DNA from: Paraburkholderia sp.
Lineage (GTDB): Bacteria > Pseudomonadota > Gammaproteobacteria > Burkholderiales > Burkholderiaceae
DNA length: 64,000 nt
Direction: 5' to 3'
NCBI RefSeq assembly: GCF_024281035.1
Contig: NZ_JAMXLH010000029.1
Coordinates: 186,001 to 250,000, forward strand
A program made the position numbers and the translations under genes. Positions 44,438 through 52,668 of the stretch are shown here, one piece after another. The notes beneath the pieces were generated by a model that was not told the DNA's origin, made no database searches, and worked only from the letters and a program-made list of their open reading frames with translations. How positions within the stretch are numbered: position 1 is the first letter of the stretch; the number at the start of each line of letters is the position of its first letter.

Positions 44438-44581
44438 GCGGCATGGATCGCACTGCCGGCATTGCAGCAAGCAATATGGCACTCATTGTGTCTTTCAGGC
44501 ACGGCATGCATTTCTGCCTGGGTCAGTATGCTAAGCTGCCGCCGTCGCGGGACGCCGCAGCCAGGCCATGTTTTGGTCGCT

Positions 44582-44625
44582 GCCGTCCGGCATCGATTAT
44601 AATTTGATTAACATATTTGGACGGC
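44582..44625 (+). promoter_or_regulatory. Promoter with flanking inverted repeat, upstream of the RHH gene
   Basis: A perfect TATAAT at 44598-44603 is a probable -10 box for the RHH gene (a -35 candidate TTGGTC lies about 19 bases upstream). It is flanked by GCCGTCC (44582-44588) and GGACGGC (44619-44625), complementary arms separated by 30 bases. Ribbon-helix-helix proteins often bind such repeats at their own promoters, so this may be an autoregulatory operator. Confidence 0.45.
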
Positions 44626-44638
44626 AAGCCTTCGCGTG

Positions 44639-44827
44639 ATGGAAACCAAAAGCGCCCGACTGACGATACTGATTGACCCCGCCAAGAAGGCCGCATTCGA
44701 AGAACTGTGCGCGGCGCAGGATCTGACTCCTTCACAAGTCGTCCGTCAATTGATCCGCGAATATCTCGCGCAGCACGGCGTGACGTACAAGACGAAAAGC
44801 ACCGTCGGGACGCGGGTGCGCCGGTAA
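44639..44827 (+). CDS. Ribbon-helix-helix (CopG-type) protein
   Basis: This is a 62-residue protein. Residues 4-16 ([14 protein letters not shown]) form the beta strand and the following two helices carry [24 protein letters not shown], the standard RHH fold that binds DNA as a dimer. The ATG at 44639 is chosen over the GTG three bases earlier. Ribosome binding site is weak. No toxin gene follows and a strong terminator ends the transcript, so it is an orphan repressor-type protein. The inverted repeat over its promoter suggests autoregulation. Confidence 0.78.
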   Translation: METKSARLTILIDPAKKAAFEELCAAQDLTPSQVVRQLIREYLAQHGVTYKTKSTVGTRVRR

Positions 44828-44881
44828 ATCCGGTACGCGTCCAGTCTGCCCGAAAAGGCAGAGCGCCCCGCGCTCATATCC

Positions 44882-44908
44882 GCCTGCGCGTTGTCGCAGG
44901 CTTTTTTT
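44882..44908 (+). terminator. Intrinsic terminator after the RHH gene
   Basis: GCCTGCG and CGCAGGC form a 7-bp stem with a 6-base loop, followed by seven T residues on the plus strand. It separates the RHH gene from phnA. Confidence 0.92.
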
Positions 44909-44951
44909 ACACATCAAAAACCAACGCCGTTGCAGGTGCGAGGGTCGACTT

Positions 44952-45296
44952 ATGAACGTATTGCCGCCGTGTCCGAAATGCCATTCCGAATTCGTGTATG
45001 AAGATGGCGCCGTCTATATTTGCCCGGAGTGTGCCCACGAATGGCCCGTGACTGAAGCAGCTGCTTCGACCGAACCCAGCGCCAAGGTTTATCGCGATTC
45101 AGCGGGCAATGTCCTGCAGGATGGCGATACGGTAACGGTCATCAAGGATCTCAAGCTTAAAGGCTCGGGCGGTGTGATCAAGATGGGTACGAAGGTAAAG
45201 AACATCCGCCTGGTCGATAGCGACCACGACATCGACTGCAAAGTGGATGGCTTTGGCGCAATGAGCCTGAAATCGGAATTCGTCAGGAAGGCGTGA
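44952..45296 (+). CDS. phnA: PhnA/YjdM-type zinc-ribbon protein
   Basis: This is a 114-residue protein. Residues 7-27 hold a zinc ribbon (CPKCHSE and CPEC), and the C-terminal domain ([25 protein letters not shown] and so on) is the PhnA beta barrel. E. coli PhnA is known as YjdM, and despite its name it is not needed for phosphonate breakdown. It is cytosolic. Location near phnW-phnX is probably coincidental. Role is not well defined. Confidence 0.88.
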   Translation: MNVLPPCPKCHSEFVYEDGAVYICPECAHEWPVTEAAASTEPSAKVYRDSAGNVLQDGDTVTVIKDLKLKGSGGVIKMGTKVKNIRLVDSDHDIDCKVDGFGAMSLKSEFVRKA

Positions 45297-45780
45297 CGCG
45301 CGCTGCGGGTCGTGTCTGGAAGCTGGGCGGTTGGCGCTGTCGTTCTGTCGGCCCGACCGCTTTTCATCGTGTATGTTGGCTTGGGTGATTCGGCCGACTG
45401 CGCAGTGAGGCGCGTGAATCACGTTACACGATGACGCTGTGCAATGAAGGGTATGTGTTGTTCGTGTCCGTGAATGTGGGCGAAGCGCTGCAATCCTTTA
45501 GCCCGGCGTTTATTCAATAGTTAACATAATACAAATTATCGCCAATTTTCATGTTACGGCTTTTTGAAATGTCGGGTTTCCGCTAAATAGGAATGTCCGT
45601 TTTTCAACCCAACCGTAAGCTCTCGGCTCATAGCCCGAGCCGCGATTCCAGCACTGCGACAATTAGTCGACGCACGATGCAGCGCATCGCGATCTGGCCA
45701 AATCGCTAAAATAGCGGGCTATGCGTCCTGCCTGACCGATTTCGGACGCCGCCTCCGATTCCCCATCCACAGCGTCAGTC
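45297..45780. other. 484-base intergenic region
   Basis: No gene is recognisable. The part from 45510 to 45590 is AT-rich with TTTTT, GTTAACATAATACAAATTA-like sequence, suggesting promoter activity for the thioesterase gene. Short frames on the minus strand are antisense to phnA. Confidence 0.5.
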
Positions 45781-46224
45781 ATGGCCCGCATTCAGCTGCA
45801 GTTTCCGGAAGACCAGTACTTTTACTCGACCCAGCTCACCGTTCGCGTCACCGACATTAACGGAGCCAATCACCTCGGCAACGATTCGATGATCTCGATG
45901 ATTTCGGAGGCGCGTGCGCGCTTCCTGTTCGACGCGGGCCTGGAAGCCACTAAAGGCGCCCACACGAGCATCATCGTCACGGATCTCGCCACGACCTACC
46001 GCGCAGAAGCCTATGCGCGCGACCAGTTGTGCTTCGAAGTCGGCATCATGGATTTCAACAAGTACGGCGGCGACATCATTTTCCGCATCACCCGTCCCGC
46101 GGACGGCGCGCTGATCGCCATGGCGAAATCGGGCTTCGTGTTCTTCGACTACGAGGAAAAGAAGGTCGTGCCGATGCCGCGCGCGTTCAGCGACAAATTT
46201 CCCACCGTCAACATGATCGGCTGA
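45781..46224 (+). CDS. Hotdog-fold thioesterase family protein
   Basis: This is a 147-residue protein of the 4HBT/acyl-CoA thioesterase superfamily. Conserved features are TVRVTDINGANHLGNDSMISMISEARARF, a hotdog helix with the catalytic Asp/Asn, and EEKKVVPMPRAF near the C-terminus, as in proteins annotated as putative acyl-CoA thioesterases. It is cytosolic. It is convergent with phnX, 41 bases apart. The acyl substrate is unknown. Confidence 0.8.
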   Translation: MARIQLQFPEDQYFYSTQLTVRVTDINGANHLGNDSMISMISEARARFLFDAGLEATKGAHTSIIVTDLATTYRAEAYARDQLCFEVGIMDFNKYGGDIIFRITRPADGALIAMAKSGFVFFDYEEKKVVPMPRAFSDKFPTVNMIG

Positions 46225-46265
46225 CGCGCCCTGCTGCTTGGCGCACGCGGTTCGTCGAGCGCCGT

Positions 46266-47069
46266 TCAGGGACGCTCGCCGCGCGCGAGCCGGTTGTCGA
46301 TGTCGTTCACGACCGGCAGCAGATCCGCCACGCTGTCGATCACGTAGTGCGCACCAGCGCCGCGCAGTCGTTCGACGGCCGCCTCGCGACGGCGCCTGAA
46401 TTCTTCGGGCGGCAGCGCGCGGACTTCCGCTTCGGTGAGTCCGAATGCGTTGCCGCTCACGGCGACGCCCACAGTCCACGTTCCGCCGTTGATGCCCTCC
46501 TCGATGCCGACTTCGGTATCGTCCACCTTGATCGTCTCGCGTGCGAGCCACACGCCCAGTTGCGGCAGCGTGCGGTAGATCATGTACGGCGACGGCCGCC
46601 CTTCGGGCGTGTCGCCGGTGCAGACGATGCTGTCCGGCTCGAAACCCTGCGCCGCAGCGCCTGGCACGATCTGGTCGATGATTTCGCGCGTATAGCCCGT
46701 CGTCGTGCCGATGCGCACGCCTTCGGCGCGCAGCGCAGCGGTGACGGCGGCCACGCCGGGGATCACGTCGCTGTACTGTGCCGCGACCGCGATATTTTTC
46801 GGCACGAACATGTCGTAGACCGCGTCGATGTCGGCTTCGCCCGGCGCATGACCGTGGCGCGCTTCCCACGCCTTCGCGACGCGCGGCAGCGCCATCAGTG
46901 CCGCAATGTGCGGCCGCTTGGCCATGCCCATCGGGCCGCGCGCCTCGTCGATCGAGATCGGTACGCCAAACGCTTCGAAGGTCTCGACGAACGCGCCCAT
47001 CGGCGCGCGCGAACCGTAATCGACCACCGTGCCCGCCCAGTCGAAAATCACCGCTTTAACGTGTTTCAT
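46266..47069 (-). CDS. phnX: Phosphonoacetaldehyde hydrolase
   Basis: This is a 267-residue haloacid dehalogenase-superfamily enzyme. It hydrolyses phosphonoacetaldehyde to acetaldehyde and phosphate, the second step of 2-aminoethylphosphonate use. Asp10 (FDWAGTVVD) is the phosphoryl-accepting nucleophile and Lys51 (GMAKRPHI) forms the Schiff base with the substrate. The length equals that of known PhnX. Start at 47069 follows from homology. It follows phnW after a short repeat-rich gap in the same direction. Confidence 0.94.
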   Translation of the reverse strand: MKHVKAVIFDWAGTVVDYGSRAPMGAFVETFEAFGVPISIDEARGPMGMAKRPHIAALMALPRVAKAWEARHGHAPGEADIDAVYDMFVPKNIAVAAQYSDVIPGVAAVTAALRAEGVRIGTTTGYTREIIDQIVPGAAAQGFEPDSIVCTGDTPEGRPSPYMIYRTLPQLGVWLARETIKVDDTEVGIEEGINGGTWTVGVAVSGNAFGLTEAEVRALPPEEFRRRREAAVERLRGAGAHYVIDSVADLLPVVNDIDNRLARGERP

Positions 47070-47117
47070 TGCCCTATGTCTTGCGAAATATCTGCGTGGA
47101 GAGGTTTCTGGTTGCTC

Positions 47118-47173
47118 GATCAACGATCAACGGCCGGCGATCAACGACCGGCGACCGGCGACCGGCGACCGCC
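47118..47173. repeat. Short direct repeats between phnX and phnW
   Basis: A run of GATCAAC and GACCGGC repeats (7-8 base units, at least six copies) fills the gap between the phnX start and the phnW stop. It is GC-rich and imperfect. It may affect folding of the intergenic mRNA. Confidence 0.7.
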
Positions 47174-47175
47174 GT

Positions 47176-48345
47176 TCACGCCGCGAGCGCTTCGCGCTTG
47201 CCAAGCGCTGCGGGTGCGGGCGCCCCGCTCGTCACGCCGAGTGTGCCCAGCGCATTGCGGCACGCTTCGATCACTTGCCGCATGACGGTTTCGTCGAGTG
47301 CGCCGATGCAGCCGATGCGGAAACTCTCCACCGTCGTCAGCTTCCCCGGATAGATGATGAACCCTTGCGTCTTCATCAACTCATAGAAGCGCTCGAAGTT
47401 GAAGGCTGGATCGGCGGGCGAAAAGAACGTGACGATGATCGGCGAGCGCCATTGGCCGGTCAGCAGCGGCTCGAAGCCGAGCGAACCCATGCCTGCCACG
47501 AGCACGTCGCGATTGCGCGTGTAGCGTGCGAGGCGCCCCGGCTGGCCGCCTTCGAGCGCGTGGAGGCGCAGCGCCTCGATGAACGCCGCGACGGCATGCG
47601 TGGGCGGCGTGAAGCGCCACTGGCCGGTGCGGTTCATCACCTCCCACTGGTCGTGGATATCGAGCGCGAGCGAATGGCTGTTGCCCTTTGCGTCGCGCAA
47701 CACATCTTTTTTCGCGATCACGAAGCCGAATCCCGGCACGCCCTCGATGCACTTGTTCGCAGACGAAACGAACGCATCGCACGGCAGCGTGCGCACGTCG
47801 AGCGCCACCGCGCCGAACGCGCTCATCGAATCGATCAGAAGACGGCGGCCTGCACGCGCCGTGACGGCGGCAATTTCCTCGATCGGGTTCAGGATGCCGG
47901 AACTGGTCTCGCAGTGGACCACGACGACATGGGTGATCTCCGCGTTCGCGGCGAGGATGAGTTCGACGTCGGCTGCGCGCGGCGGCAAATAATCGCCGGT
48001 GTCATGCACGGTGTGACGGCGGCCCAGATAGCGCAGTGTCGTTGCGATGCGCTTGCCGTACGCGCCGTTCGCAAGCACGAGCGCGTGGCCGTCGCGCGGC
48101 ACGAAGCTGCCGAGCATCGCCTCGACGCAATAGCTGCCACTGCCCTGCAGCGGCACGCAGTCGTATTCACCGTCCACATCGTCCACATCGCCCGCAATGT
48201 CCAGCAGGCTGCGGCGCAGTTGAGCCGTCATCGCGCGGAAGTCGCCGTCCCACGATCCCCAGTCGCGCAGCATCGCCTCTTTCGTCGAGGCGGCTGTCGT
48301 GAGCGGGCCGGGAGTCAGCAGATACGGTTCGGCGGGGGCGGTCAT
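47176..48345 (-). CDS. phnW: 2-aminoethylphosphonate-pyruvate transaminase
   Basis: This is a 389-residue PLP enzyme of aminotransferase class V. It transfers the amino group of 2-aminoethylphosphonate to pyruvate, giving phosphonoacetaldehyde and alanine. Lys198 (SSANKCIEG) binds PLP, Asp172 (LLIDSMSAFG) contacts the pyridine nitrogen and GSGSYCVEA is the phosphate-binding loop. The start at 48345 has GGAG upstream. It is the first gene of phnW-phnX, divergent from a LysR gene. No phosphonate transporter is in the window. Confidence 0.94.
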   Translation of the reverse strand: MTAPAEPYLLTPGPLTTAASTKEAMLRDWGSWDGDFRAMTAQLRRSLLDIAGDVDDVDGEYDCVPLQGSGSYCVEAMLGSFVPRDGHALVLANGAYGKRIATTLRYLGRRHTVHDTGDYLPPRAADVELILAANAEITHVVVVHCETSSGILNPIEEIAAVTARAGRRLLIDSMSAFGAVALDVRTLPCDAFVSSANKCIEGVPGFGFVIAKKDVLRDAKGNSHSLALDIHDQWEVMNRTGQWRFTPPTHAVAAFIEALRLHALEGGQPGRLARYTRNRDVLVAGMGSLGFEPLLTGQWRSPIIVTFFSPADPAFNFERFYELMKTQGFIIYPGKLTTVESFRIGCIGALDETVMRQVIEACRNALGTLGVTSGAPAPAALGKREALAA

Positions 48346-48414
48346 GCGGTGGGCTCCGGTTTGGCGTTCGACATCAAAGCCCGATAGCCTAGCCGAACCG
48401 TGCGCATCGGTAAA

Positions 48415-48450
48415 ATCGATATAATCGATGCACCTATAAGTGGAACTTAT
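48415..48450. promoter_or_regulatory. Two LysR-type boxes in the phnW/LysR divergent promoter
   Basis: ATCGAT-ATA-ATCGAT (48415-48429) and ATAAGT-GGA-ACTTAT (48436-48450) are both perfect 15-base dyads of the T-N11-A type. Their centres are 21 bases apart, two helical turns. They sit right before the LysR gene and 70 bases from phnW. This is the classic layout of a recognition site plus an activation site. Confidence 0.7.
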
Positions 48451-48465
48451 CTCAACCGGATCGCC

Positions 48466-49320
48466 ATGCAATACGCACAGTTACGCGCCTTTCACGCGGT
48501 TGCCGCGCACGGTGGTTTTTCGCGCGCCGCGCAGGCGCTATCGCTCACGCAACCCGCCGTGTCGGACCACGTGCGGCGGCTCGAGCACGACTTCGGCGTC
48601 AAACTCTTCGAGCGTGCGCCGCGCGGCGTCGAATTGACGGACCTCGGCAAGCGCCTCTTTGCCATCACGCGCCAGATGGTGAATTGCGAGCGCGACGCCC
48701 GGCGCCTGCTGGAAGCCGCGGGCGCGCTCGAATCGGGCGAACTGTCGCTGATTGCCGATGCGCCCGACCTCGCCATCAAGCTGATCGGCGGATTCCGCCG
48801 GCGCTATCCGGGCGTGGTGATCAGGCTGTCGATCGCCAACGCGGCCGAATGCATGCGCCGCGTGCTCGCAAGTGAAGCGGATGCGGCCATCACGGCTGCG
48901 CGCCAGGTCCACAGCCGCCTGCAGACGCGCGTGCTGCGCGAGGAACCGCTTGTGGCGGTCGTGCCCGCCGACAGCCCGGCGGCCAGGAAGCGCCGCATGA
49001 CCTACGAGGAACTGGTGCGCGAGCCGATGGTGTTTCGCGAGGCACAGTCGGTCACACAGCAGCTGCTCGAAACCGAACTCGTACGCAAGGGGCTGCAGGT
49101 GCAGCCGGTGCTCTACGTCGACGGCCGCGAGGCGCTGCAGACGGCCATCGCGCAAGGCGTCGGCGTCGGCGTGATCGCGCACGCGGAATTCGGGCAATCG
49201 CCGCAGATCCGCATGATGGCGCTCGCGGACTGCCAGGTGCGCATGGTCGAGTCGCTGACGCGGCTCGCGGACCAGTCATCGAATCTGCTCGACGCCCTCT
49301 TTGCAACTGAACTCGATTGA
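48466..49320 (+). CDS. LysR-family regulator, probable phosphonate regulator
   Basis: This is a 284-residue regulator. The N-terminal winged helix-turn-helix (AVAAHGGFSRAAQALSLTQPAVSDHVRRL) is followed by the PBP-like effector domain. It is divergent from phnW-phnX, with two dyads in the shared promoter, so it probably activates these genes in response to 2-aminoethylphosphonate or phosphonoacetaldehyde. The ATG at 48466 is preferred over the longer frame because the homology starts there. Confidence 0.88.
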   Translation: MQYAQLRAFHAVAAHGGFSRAAQALSLTQPAVSDHVRRLEHDFGVKLFERAPRGVELTDLGKRLFAITRQMVNCERDARRLLEAAGALESGELSLIADAPDLAIKLIGGFRRRYPGVVIRLSIANAAECMRRVLASEADAAITAARQVHSRLQTRVLREEPLVAVVPADSPAARKRRMTYEELVREPMVFREAQSVTQQLLETELVRKGLQVQPVLYVDGREALQTAIAQGVGVGVIAHAEFGQSPQIRMMALADCQVRMVESLTRLADQSSNLLDALFATELD

Positions 49321-49339
49321 GTTCGACTGAGCACGACCT

Positions 49340-49561
49340 TCAAGTAACGACGACGCCGGTTCCGATGGCATGCAGGAGATCGCGTAGTGCCTCGGCCTGT
49401 TCCATGCCTGCCCCGGATCGCAGTTCGATTCGCACCGCGTGCCCGGCAATGCCGTCCACGGGCCGCGCGAGCCATAATTCCACGGCAAGCGCGCGCCCCT
49501 CGGGTTGATCGACGGCGACAGGTTCGACGACGCACGGTTTGAAACAGGCGGATTCGGACAT
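49340..49561 (-). CDS. Small hypothetical protein
   Basis: This is a 73-residue acidic soluble protein starting MSESACFKPCVVEPVAV with two Cys near the start. GAGG precedes the ATG by about 9 bases. Codon use is normal. I see no family. It is convergent with the LysR gene. Confidence 0.6.
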   Translation of the reverse strand: MSESACFKPCVVEPVAVDQPEGRALAVELWLARPVDGIAGHAVRIELRSGAGMEQAEALRDLLHAIGTGVVVT

Positions 49562-49748
49562 GGCGTGGACCTCATCGTGGAAAATGCGCCATGCCATCGT
49601 AGTGGCGGGCGGGCGCTGCACCAAATGACGAATGCGCGTTTGCAAATGACGGCCGCGTCCCGCACTAGCACCGGCGCCGCTATTTTTCCCGCGCCGGCTC
49701 GTGCGCCGCGTGGCAAACTGGTCAAATCGTTCCACTTCGGAGTTCGTC

Positions 49749-50408
49749 ATGGAACGTCCGTTCACCGATCGCCGTGAAGCCGGCCGGATGCTCGCGCAGC
49801 GTCTTGGCGCATTCGCCGGGCGGCGTGACGTCGTCGTGCTCGCCCTGCCGCGCGGCGGCGTGCCGGTTGCATACGAGGTGGCCGCCGCGCTTGGCGCACC
49901 GCTCGACGTACTACCGGTCTGCAAGCTCGGCATGCCGTGGCAGGCTGAACTCGCGATGGGCGCGCTGTCCTCGAACGGTGCGCAGTTCGTCGACGAAGAG
50001 CTGGTGCGCGAAGCCGGCGTGAGTGCGGCGCAGTTGCAGAGCGCCATGGCCCTCGCGCGCATCGAACTGGGCCGCCGCGAGGCGCGCTATCGCGGCGAAC
50101 GTCCGCTCGAACCGGTTGCGGGCCGCGTGACGCTTATCGTCGACGACGGCATCGCAACAGGCGCATCCCTGAAGGCCGCCGCGCGCGCCCTGGCGAGCCT
50201 CGGTCCCGCGCGCATCATCGCTGCGATGCCGGTCGCGCCCGCTGGAGCGCGCCTGCGGCTCGGCGGCGCCATCGACGATCTGGTGTGCGTCCACACCCCG
50301 CTTCAATTCTTCAGCGTCGGTCAGTTCTACCTGGACTTCGACCAGGTCGACGACGACACGGTGCGTTATCTGCTCGATCAGGCCGCAGGCGGCGCGAGCA
50401 ACACCTGA
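49749..50408 (+). CDS. Phosphoribosyltransferase family protein
   Basis: This is a 219-residue protein of the type I phosphoribosyltransferase fold. The PRPP-binding motif VTLIVDDGIATGAS lies at about 130-143. It has the typical FTDRREAGRMLAQRL N-terminus of the stand-alone bacterial group with alpha/beta hydrolase-like partners elsewhere. The start at 49749 is the family start. The base substrate is unknown. Confidence 0.88.
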   Translation: MERPFTDRREAGRMLAQRLGAFAGRRDVVVLALPRGGVPVAYEVAAALGAPLDVLPVCKLGMPWQAELAMGALSSNGAQFVDEELVREAGVSAAQLQSAMALARIELGRREARYRGERPLEPVAGRVTLIVDDGIATGASLKAAARALASLGPARIIAAMPVAPAGARLRLGGAIDDLVCVHTPLQFFSVGQFYLDFDQVDDDTVRYLLDQAAGGASNT

Positions 50409-50440
50409 GCAACGCCTGAGAAGCCGCGCGCCCCGCCGCT

Positions 50441-50737
50441 TCAGCGCACGGGGTTTGCGGCCTTCTCGCCGACAACCGTTTGCCACGGACGCACGCGCCA
50501 ATGCTTGACGAGCCCGGCCATGACATAGGGATCGGCGCGCGCGAAGGCTTCGGCGGCCGCAGGCGAATCGCCCTCGAACAACAGCAGCGCGCTGTCGAGC
50601 GGCTCCGCCACCGCGCCCGCGAGCAGCAGTTCGCCGCGTGCCACGGCGGCCCATGCGAGCGCGAGGTGCGCGTCGCGGTGCGCGGCACGCCGCTCCAGGT
50701 AATCGTCGACGAGTTCGTACATCAGGAGCCAGTGCAT
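50441..50737 (-). CDS. YCII-domain protein (YciI family)
   Basis: This is a 98-residue protein. The N-terminal MHWLLMYELVDDYLERRA and the conserved AHLALAWAAVARGEL followed by ARADPYVMAGLVKHWRVRPW match the YCII family, with a His/Asp pair implicated in a dehydrochlorinase-like fold. GGAGAT precedes the ATG by 6 bases. Function is unknown. It may act as a dimer. Confidence 0.83.
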   Translation of the reverse strand: MHWLLMYELVDDYLERRAAHRDAHLALAWAAVARGELLLAGAVAEPLDSALLLFEGDSPAAAEAFARADPYVMAGLVKHWRVRPWQTVVGEKAANPVR

Positions 50738-50940
50738 CGTGTATCTCCGATAAATCGGGGCCTCTTCACATTCCTCACAAGGCCGACAGGCCGCATTGTG
50801 CAGCACGCGTGTCAACCGCTGACATTACCGCCCCGTTTTCAGGAAGGCTTTGCCATAATTGTTGCGGCGATGGGCTGCAATCATGCTGGATGCCTTCTCG
50901 CCCGACTATCGACAACGTCGAAACCCCAAGGGAGTGATCG

Positions 50941-51243
50941 ATGAAGATTCAATCCGCTATTGCTGCAATCGTACTCGGCGGCGTTCTGGCCGCACCGGCG
51001 TTCGCACAGACGCCTGCTCAAACCGCCCAGCAGCAGAAGATGAAGACATGCAATACGCAGGCCGGCGCCAAGAAAGGCGATGAACGCAAGGCGTTCATGA
51101 AGCAATGCCTTTCGGCGGGCGGCGCGGCGGCACCGGCCATGACCCAGCAGGAACGGATGAAGGCGTGCAACGCGCAGGCTGGCGACAAGAAAGGCGACGA
51201 GCGCAAGGCGTTCATGAAGCAGTGCCTCTCGACGAAGAGCTAA
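50941..51243 (+). CDS. PsiF-repeat protein (phosphate-starvation-inducible-like)
   Basis: This is a 100-residue secreted protein. The signal peptide ends at APAFAQT. Two repeats follow, each K-x-CN-xQAG-x-KKGDERKAFMKQCL, the PsiF motif that holds paired Cys. The E. coli gene psiF is induced by phosphate starvation. AAGGGAG precedes the ATG. Single gene with its own terminator. Exact role unknown. Confidence 0.9.
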   Translation: MKIQSAIAAIVLGGVLAAPAFAQTPAQTAQQQKMKTCNTQAGAKKGDERKAFMKQCLSAGGAAAPAMTQQERMKACNAQAGDKKGDERKAFMKQCLSTKS

Positions 51244-51260
51244 GCGGTAATTGAAACAAG

Positions 51261-51294
51261 GCGCGCATCGGCTCCGGCCGAGGCGCGCTTTTTT
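51261..51294 (+). terminator. Intrinsic terminator after psiF-like gene
   Basis: GCGCGC-A-TCGGC pairs with GCCGA-G-GCGCGC around a TCCG loop, then six T residues. It lies 18 bases past the stop codon. Confidence 0.9.
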
Positions 51295-51493
51295 ATGTGT
51301 GCGCGTATTTCAATGCGCACAGGCTGTCGCGAATGCACCGCGCAGCGCCCTTGCCTTGCCTCCCGGCCGGGATCGGACCCGCGATTTTTCTCCTATGATG
51401 CCTCCAGCGGCGACCCCATACCGGACGACATGACACACACGCCATCGGTCCGCCGTTTGACGTTGATGCCAGCAGCATCGAACGGAGGCGCAG

Positions 51494-51955
51494 ATGGCCT
51501 GGAGACACAAGAACCGCTGGTTTCGCCGCTGGCTGATGGCGATCGTGTTCTGGCTCGTGCCGGTGATGATCGTCGCCGGGCGCGAGATGCGCGACGAGAT
51601 GGCCTACAACCGCGCGGACCTGCAACTGGCCCTGACCACGTGGACCTTCACCGACGCCGAACGCAACGACGGTGCGCCACTGCGCTGTCGCGGCACGCCG
51701 GATGCGGCTCGATCACTGGGCTGCCCTGCCGCCGTGCTCGCTGCAAATGCCCCACGCCAGCAGGCAGCGCTCGATGAGTACACGCAGCGCCGCTCGACCC
51801 TGGCCGTCTATCTCTGGAGCGTGTTCGTCGGTTACTGGATCGTGCCGGCGGCAACGCTGCTCGCCGTGGGCATCGTAATCGGCGCGATTCGGCGCGCGCT
51901 GCGGCGTCCCTCTGCGAAAACGTCGCCGAACGCCGTGACGGAGCGCCGATACTGA
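51494..51955 (+). CDS. Two-helix membrane protein
   Basis: This is a 153-residue protein with one hydrophobic helix near residues 11-30 and a second around 102-128, and a loop between them carrying two Cys that could form a disulfide. It ends with a basic tail. GGAGGC precedes the ATG. The topology predicts a periplasmic central loop. No family recognised. Confidence 0.65.
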   Translation: MAWRHKNRWFRRWLMAIVFWLVPVMIVAGREMRDEMAYNRADLQLALTTWTFTDAERNDGAPLRCRGTPDAARSLGCPAAVLAANAPRQQAALDEYTQRRSTLAVYLWSVFVGYWIVPAATLLAVGIVIGAIRRALRRPSAKTSPNAVTERRY

Positions 51956-52034
51956 CGCACGCACCGCGCACCCGGAGCAGCGCCGCCGCGAAGCGGTTTC
52001 CAGGCGGCTTCCGGTCACCTCAACGGAGGACAGG

Positions 52035-52622
52035 ATGCAAACAAGCAAATTCCTTCTGAAAGCTTCCGTCGCCATCGCTGTCGCGAGCGCCGCCATCACC
52101 GGCTGCACGACCACCAGCATTCACCCGCCTGCCGAAATGTCCGCCGACGCCCGCCGCCAGTCGATCGACGCCGCCGTCGACGGCACGCTCTCGCGGCTCT
52201 ATCAGACCGTGCCCGGCTCGCGCGAATTCGTCGGCCAGGCGCGCGGCATTCTGGTGTTTCCATCGGTGGTTCAGGCAGGCGTCGCCATTGGCGGCGAGCA
52301 CGGCGACGGCGCGTTGCGCGTCGGCGGAAGCACGACCGGGTACTTCAGCACGACGTCGGTGTCCGTGGGCGCGACGCTCGGCGTGCAGTCGAAGTCCGTC
52401 GTCTATCTCTTCATGACCCAGAACGCCCTCGACAAATTCCGCCAGTCGGAAGGCTGGTCGGTTGGCGGCGACGCTTCGGTCGCCATCGTGAATGTGGGCG
52501 CGAACGGTACCGTTAATACCGCCACGGCCACCAGGCCGGTCGAAGTGTTCGTGCTCACGAACAGTGGCCTCATCGGCAATTTGTCGCTCGAGGGCACGAA
52601 GATCACGCGGCTCGCGCTTTGA
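52035..52622 (+). CDS. SYLF-domain lipoprotein (BPSL1445 type)
   Basis: This is a 195-residue protein. The signal peptide ends in a lipobox AITGC at about residues 20-24. The mature part is a SYLF (YSC84-like) domain with ARGILVFPSVVQAGVAIGGEHGDG and VGATLGVQSKSVVYLFMTQ. SYLF domains bind lipids. GGAGGACAGG forms a good ribosome binding site. It is probably an outer-membrane lipoprotein. Confidence 0.85.
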   Translation: MQTSKFLLKASVAIAVASAAITGCTTTSIHPPAEMSADARRQSIDAAVDGTLSRLYQTVPGSREFVGQARGILVFPSVVQAGVAIGGEHGDGALRVGGSTTGYFSTTSVSVGATLGVQSKSVVYLFMTQNALDKFRQSEGWSVGGDASVAIVNVGANGTVNTATATRPVEVFVLTNSGLIGNLSLEGTKITRLAL

Positions 52623-52668
52623 CACGCGCTGTGACACCGTTTGTCATACACGTCGTGCGGGCATATCT

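Noticed and set aside
44952..48345. phnA, phnX and phnW as one phosphonate operon
   Set aside because: phnA is on the opposite strand, separated by a thioesterase gene, and PhnA proteins are not part of phosphonate degradation.
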